Part shown: positions 61,101 to 64,000 of the stretch, one piece after another
Position numbering within the stretch: position 1 is the first letter of the stretch
Layout: each line of letters opens with the position of its first letter
Assembly (NCBI RefSeq): GCF_031877795.1
Contig: NC_133958.1
Coordinates: 4,526,001-4,590,000 of the forward strand
DNA: 64,000 nt
Reading direction: 5' to 3'
Origin: Strix aluco
Taxonomy: Eukaryota; Chordata; Aves; Strigiformes; Strigidae
Position numbers and translations under genes: made by a program
Notes under the pieces: generated by a model
Database searches by the model: none
What the model was told of the DNA's origin: nothing
Seen by the model: only the letters and a program-made list of their open reading frames with translations

Positions 61101-62098
61101 CTTCTTGAAGGATTATTGTGCCACTAAGTGGTCTGTCCTACGAGAACGTTTTGACCGTGGTCTTTATGCATCACATGCTGATCTCCACAGATTGAAGTAA
61201 GTATTTGTGTTTGTACAGCAAAGTCATTCATGCAGAGCTGCCAGGGAGAGGTCAGGGTCATGTCCAAATGATCCATTTAATGAACTCATTGAAGGTGTGA
61301 ATATAACCTTAAATATTGCATCAGCCATAAAAAAAAATACTGATAATTATGTGTTTAATTGTGTCCTCAGTACTCTGGGACTCTTAACTGCTGACCTGAC
61401 CTTGTGCCACTCTTTCTATAGGTACCAGTGTTTTAAGTCTGCCTGGATGTATGAAGTATTTCACAGTGGTTTCTCTTTTCCTGCGAGTTACAGCAATTTG
61501 AAAACAGCTCTGCAGGTTTATGACAAAGAGGTGCAATGGACCTTGGGAGCCATTCTTTACCGAACACGGTTTTTACCTTTAAGGTACCAGTTGTTTTCTC
61601 AAGTGTCTAGAAAGAGCATTTGGGTGGAAGGTGCGGGGAGTTTGGTGGGGGGGGAGAGGTACAGTGGTAGCAAAGCAGCTGACGGGTAGGGGGAGACAAG
61701 ATGTTGTTTGTAGAGCATTAGATCTAACCTCAGCACATATTTCGAGCAGCTCAAGTAATGCTTTAAGAAGACTATTCTACTAAAACGAGCTCTGTTTCCC
61801 ATGGTAAGATAGTTTGGAGGCAAAGTTAGGTTGGCAACTTATGTCCCTTATCCCTTGGATTCTTTTCAGAGACATCCAGCAAGAAAACTTCCGTGGAAGT
61901 CACTCCCACTGGAGGAGCTTCTCCTTTGTTTACAATCACTATTTGTTTTTTGTCTGTTTTCTGATTGTGCTGCTCTCCATCCTGCTTTACCTGCTGAGGC
62001 TCCGACGGATCCACAGGAGAATGTTGCATAACAGCTCAGCTACTTCCCTATGGATCGAGGAAGGCCTCCCACCACAGAAGATCGCAGGACCCTTATGA
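55109..62098 (+). CDS. ENTPD4: ENTPD4, Golgi/lysosomal ectonucleoside triphosphate diphosphohydrolase 4 (UDPase)
   Basis: Twelve coding exons (55109-55116, 55389-55586, 56036-56241, 56757-56907, 56994-57097, 57729-57788, 58041-58195, 59729-59895, 60123-60447, 61111-61196, 61422-61583, 61870-62098) join in frame to 616 aa, the length I recall for human ENTPD4. It is a GDA1/CD39 family protein hydrolysing UDP and other nucleoside di- and triphosphates in the Golgi/lysosome lumen. Apyrase conserved regions are visible: VDCGSSGSR (93-101), LYILCTAGMRIL (174-185), GVYAWIGINF (223-232) and ILDMGGVSTQ (269-278). Transmembrane helices at about 34-54 and 563-583 give the two-anchor topology of the LALP70 type. 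The C-terminal tail after the last helix is basic (RLRRIHRR). The neighbour SLC25A37 is divergent. ENTPD7 is the closest paralogue; the match along the whole length and the synteny favour ENTPD4. Confidence 0.98.
55389..55586 (+). CDS. ENTPD4: ENTPD4 exon 3
   Basis: This exon encodes Arg3 (end) to Arg69 (start). It contains the short cytosolic N-terminus (ISISCLLPASWHFSISPVG) and the first transmembrane helix (about 34-54). The acceptor is TTTGAATTTTAG and the donor GTGAGA. Confidence 0.96.
56036..56241 (+). CDS. ENTPD4: ENTPD4 exon 4 (ACR1)
   Basis: This exon encodes residues 69-138, with VVDCGSSGSR, the phosphate-binding apyrase conserved region 1. The acceptor is TTCTTCTAG and the donor GTACTG. 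Confidence 0.97.
56757..56907 (+). CDS. ENTPD4: ENTPD4 exon 5 (ACR2)
   Basis: This exon encodes residues 138-188 and ends with ILCTAGMRILPE. The donor GTTATT is weak and the following intron is only 86 bp. Confidence 0.95.
56994..57097 (+). CDS. ENTPD4: ENTPD4 exon 6
   Basis: This exon encodes residues 188-223 (QQKAILEDLLTDIPVHF, then SDSHAEVISGKQE). The acceptor is TAATTTTGCAG and the donor GTAGGT. Confidence 0.96.
57729..57788 (+). CDS. ENTPD4: ENTPD4 exon 7 (60 nt, ACR3)
   Basis: This exon encodes residues 223-243, GVYAWIGINFVLGRFEHTDD, including apyrase conserved region 3 and its glutamate-adjacent core. The acceptor is TGCATGTAG and the donor GTAAGT. Confidence 0.96.
58041..58195 (+). 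CDS. ENTPD4: ENTPD4 exon 8 (ACR4, two donor sites)
   Basis: This exon encodes residues 243-294, with ILDMGGVSTQIAYE. Donor GTTATT at 58196 gives the long form. A better-matching GTAAGC at 58172 would end the exon at 58171 and remove VSFASSQQ in frame. Confidence 0.96.
59729..59895 (+). CDS. ENTPD4: ENTPD4 exon 9
   Basis: This exon encodes residues 295-350 (EEVAKNLLAEFNLGCD to TVLKN). It starts after GTTCCTACAG and ends before GTAACT. Confidence 0.96.
60123..60447 (+). CDS. ENTPD4: ENTPD4 exon 10 (longest coding exon)
   Basis: This exon encodes residues 350-458, including the region around YLDPCLPLD, an Asn-glycosylation motif (NKTNETQT) and SEFYGFSEFYYCTEDVLRMG. The donor is GTAGTG. Confidence 0.97.
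61111..61196 (+). CDS. ENTPD4: ENTPD4 exon 11
   Basis: This exon encodes residues 459-487 (DYCATKWSVLRERFDRGLYA, then SHADLHRL). The acceptor is preceded by a long T-tract (TTTTTTCTTCTTGAAG) and the donor is GTAAGT. Confidence 0.96.
61422..61583 (+). CDS. ENTPD4: ENTPD4 exon 12
   Basis: This exon encodes residues 487-541 (YQCFKSAWMYEVFH to RTRFLPL). The acceptor is CTTTCTATAG and the donor GTACCA. Confidence 0.96.
61870..62098 (+). CDS. ENTPD4: ENTPD4 exon 13 (last, C-terminal transmembrane helix)
   Basis: This exon encodes residues 541-616. It contains the second hydrophobic anchor (about 563-583), the basic RLRRIHRR tail and the stop TGA (62096-62098). Confidence 0.97.
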
Positions 62099-64000
62099 GA
62101 TGCTGTGATGAAGAGCTTTTATTGGACTTGCTACACAAAAAGCCATTTTTGCCTCAGGGTTCCTCCTTTTTGTCCCTTTAAACCATTGAAGAAGCAGATT
62201 GCCCAGAGCGTGTAATACAGCTAGGCTTTGGAAATATGGGAAAATGGGGTCAACTTGGCTTAGTCTCATCAGACAATATCTGCCAAAAATTACTTTTTTT
62301 TTAATATTGCACTTTTGTGTGTAATGGGACGAGCAAAGGCTCGTCAGTAAATGCGTAGCAGCAGCTTAAGCTACGTATGGTAAGAGAATGAGTGTGAATT
62401 CTCATCCTTTGGGTGAGATTGTGAAATACTGTTAGCTAGGGTGAATGAGGACTGTTTTTATTTTCTTTTCCAGATTCCAGGATTGATATCACTTGACTTG
62501 TCAGTTCTGAGTCTCCTCAGTCAAAGAAAAGGAAGTGCAGGGTTTTCAAAAACAGTAAGGAAGCAACCTTTTAGGACAGCTTATCTGATTTTATATTCTG
62601 GAATAAGTACTGTGATGGAGAAGAAGAATTTATTGCACCCAATGCTGTGCTTCCACAAAACTGCTTAAATCAGTTTTGTTTGTTTGTGACAGTTTCCCCT
62701 TTGGTCTTGGAAAGCTATATCCTCATAGTGGCAAAAGTCACTACTTTTTAATCCTTTATTTCTGTTTCAAAATCATTCAGAGATCTCCCTGAAATTCCAG
62801 TAAGGTGAAGAGAACTGGAATATGCCTAGGCTTTTGTTTCTGCTAGAGTAGACATGCACAGTGTCTTCTTTTTGGTTTTGAGTACTCTGTTTTGTTAATT
62901 TATATTTTATTTAAAACTGTTAATTTTACTTGAAAGTAAATTTGTCCATGATTAAAAGTGGGATTTATATGAGCTTCTGGTCTATGGATATTTTATTGCA
63001 CAGTACCACTTCTGTTCTCACTGTTTGTATCCAACTGGCAAAACTTTCTTCTCTTCTAGTAGGTGTGAATATGATGGAAAACTGGATGCTGTTTTCAGTA
63101 TTGGAGAACTAGATGCGTTGATACCATTTTTGTCATACTTAAGGTGTAGTTTATTCATCTAAAAATCTAGATACTTCGAATTGTTTTATAGTATCCTTTT
63201 GATACACTTGCTTTTGCCTTTGTCTAGGAAATTTAGGCTTGATTTGCTGAACTACAGCTAAATTTAGGTGCTAAATTTCCTGCCTCTTCCATCCTGTGGC
63301 TGGTAGACGGCCGTGTTGCAGTCATAAGAATTAACTGGATATGTGGTGGAATTTTGAAATGGCAACGGAATCTTTAACTGAATGTTCAGAAATAACAAAT
63401 AGCATCTTCCTTTTATAAAGGATTTTTTTTGTACCTGACAAGTCTAAGCACTTCACCAGCTGAGAGTCTGGTTTGCATTTTGCTATTTTTTGAGCACCAT
63501 CTGAGTGAATGCTTAGATAATACACCTCTCACTTCTGATGTCTGGAACTGTGGTACAAACTTGTTGCGCTTGTAGGCTGATAAGAATTATCAGAAAACTG
63601 ACACTGTCAATTGTTAGAGAGCCTGTACTTCCTGTTTCTGAGATGCCTAAAACTAGAGTAGAGAGCCTCTAATTGCACACTTAGATAAAGCGGCCCCCTT
63701 TGGACCAGGGCTGATGTTAGTGCTAAAGTGGAGAGGAGGTATCAGGGTGTGACTTGGCAAAATCCAGGCAGATGCCAAGCATCTCTTAGCAGAGGAGATT
63801 AGTGTCTCAAATGCAGCAAGAAAAAAAACAAACAAACAAAAAAAAACCAAACAAAAAAACCCACCAACCCAATAAATGCCGATGGAAAAACTTAGGAAAA
63901 TCATAAAAACATGAAAAAGTTGAAGGAAGAATGTTTCAGACCTAAAATAGAATTTCCTTTTAGATGCTGCAGCATTTTCTTTTTAGCGAGGTTCTGAACA
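62099..64000 (+). other. ENTPD4: ENTPD4 3'UTR and downstream sequence
   Basis: This is AT-rich unique sequence after the stop. Poly(A) candidates are ATTAAA at 62951-62956 and AATAAA at 63871-63876, the latter inside an A/C-rich microsatellite and so suspect. The 3'UTR may continue beyond the window. No other gene is visible. Confidence 0.5.
63820..63861. repeat. (CAAA)n-type A-rich microsatellite
   Basis: CAAA words and A-runs alternate for about 40 bp at the far end of the ENTPD4 3' region. Confidence 0.8.

Overview
The window looks like a bird nuclear chromosome segment. The reasons are 5'-truncated CR1 LINE copies, the absence of SINEs, GC-rich CpG-island promoters, compact introns, and a gene set whose spliced proteins match known vertebrate proteins end to end. 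The species cannot be fixed from the sequence. The block corresponds to the conserved vertebrate NKX2-6 / NKX3-1 / SLC25A37 / ENTPD4 neighbourhood (human 8p21). I know that synteny from general knowledge and did not search it here.

Layout. 1-6.5 kb is intergenic DNA upstream of NKX2-6, with two CR1 scraps, short tandem repeats and GATA, T-box and forkhead-like motifs. NKX2-6 (+) occupies 6941-9145 in two coding exons, with a poly(A) signal at 9683. NKX3-1 (+) follows only 4.8 kb later at 13902-16633, in two coding exons behind a CCAAT/TATA promoter and with a probable 2.3 kb 3'UTR. About 11-14 kb of intergenic sequence follows, with no gene that I can recognise. SLC25A37 (-, mitoferrin-1) spans 43111 down to 32766 in four coding exons. 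Its promoter (CpG island, CRE, CCAAT boxes, TATA-like box) lies at 43.2-43.4 kb. The 10.6 kb between SLC25A37 and ENTPD4, which are divergently transcribed, holds a GATA/RUNX motif cluster, a 0.6 kb minisatellite, a 0.6 kb CR1 copy and a 0.35 kb AT-rich tract that abuts the ENTPD4 CpG island. ENTPD4 (+) runs from a non-coding first exon (donor at 53797) through 12 coding exons, 55109-62098. Its 3'UTR fills most of the remainder.

All four coding models close exactly: every intron is GT-AG, the phases fit, and the proteins are 241, 252, 339 and 616 aa. The last equals the 616 aa length I recall for human ENTPD4.

The genes do not form one pathway. NKX2-6 and NKX3-1 are homeodomain transcription factors of the tinman (NK4) and bagpipe (NK3) classes, a linkage that goes back to the ancestral NK cluster. 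SLC25A37 imports iron into mitochondria for haem and Fe-S synthesis in erythroid cells. ENTPD4 is a Golgi/lysosomal nucleoside diphosphatase.

I found no previously undescribed system. The points most worth a second look are the ENTPD4 leader (a start-codon exon with only 8 coding bases, preceded by uORFs and abutted by a CR1), the tandem ENTPD4 splice donors, the octamer-containing minisatellite, and the motif clusters upstream of SLC25A37 and NKX2-6.
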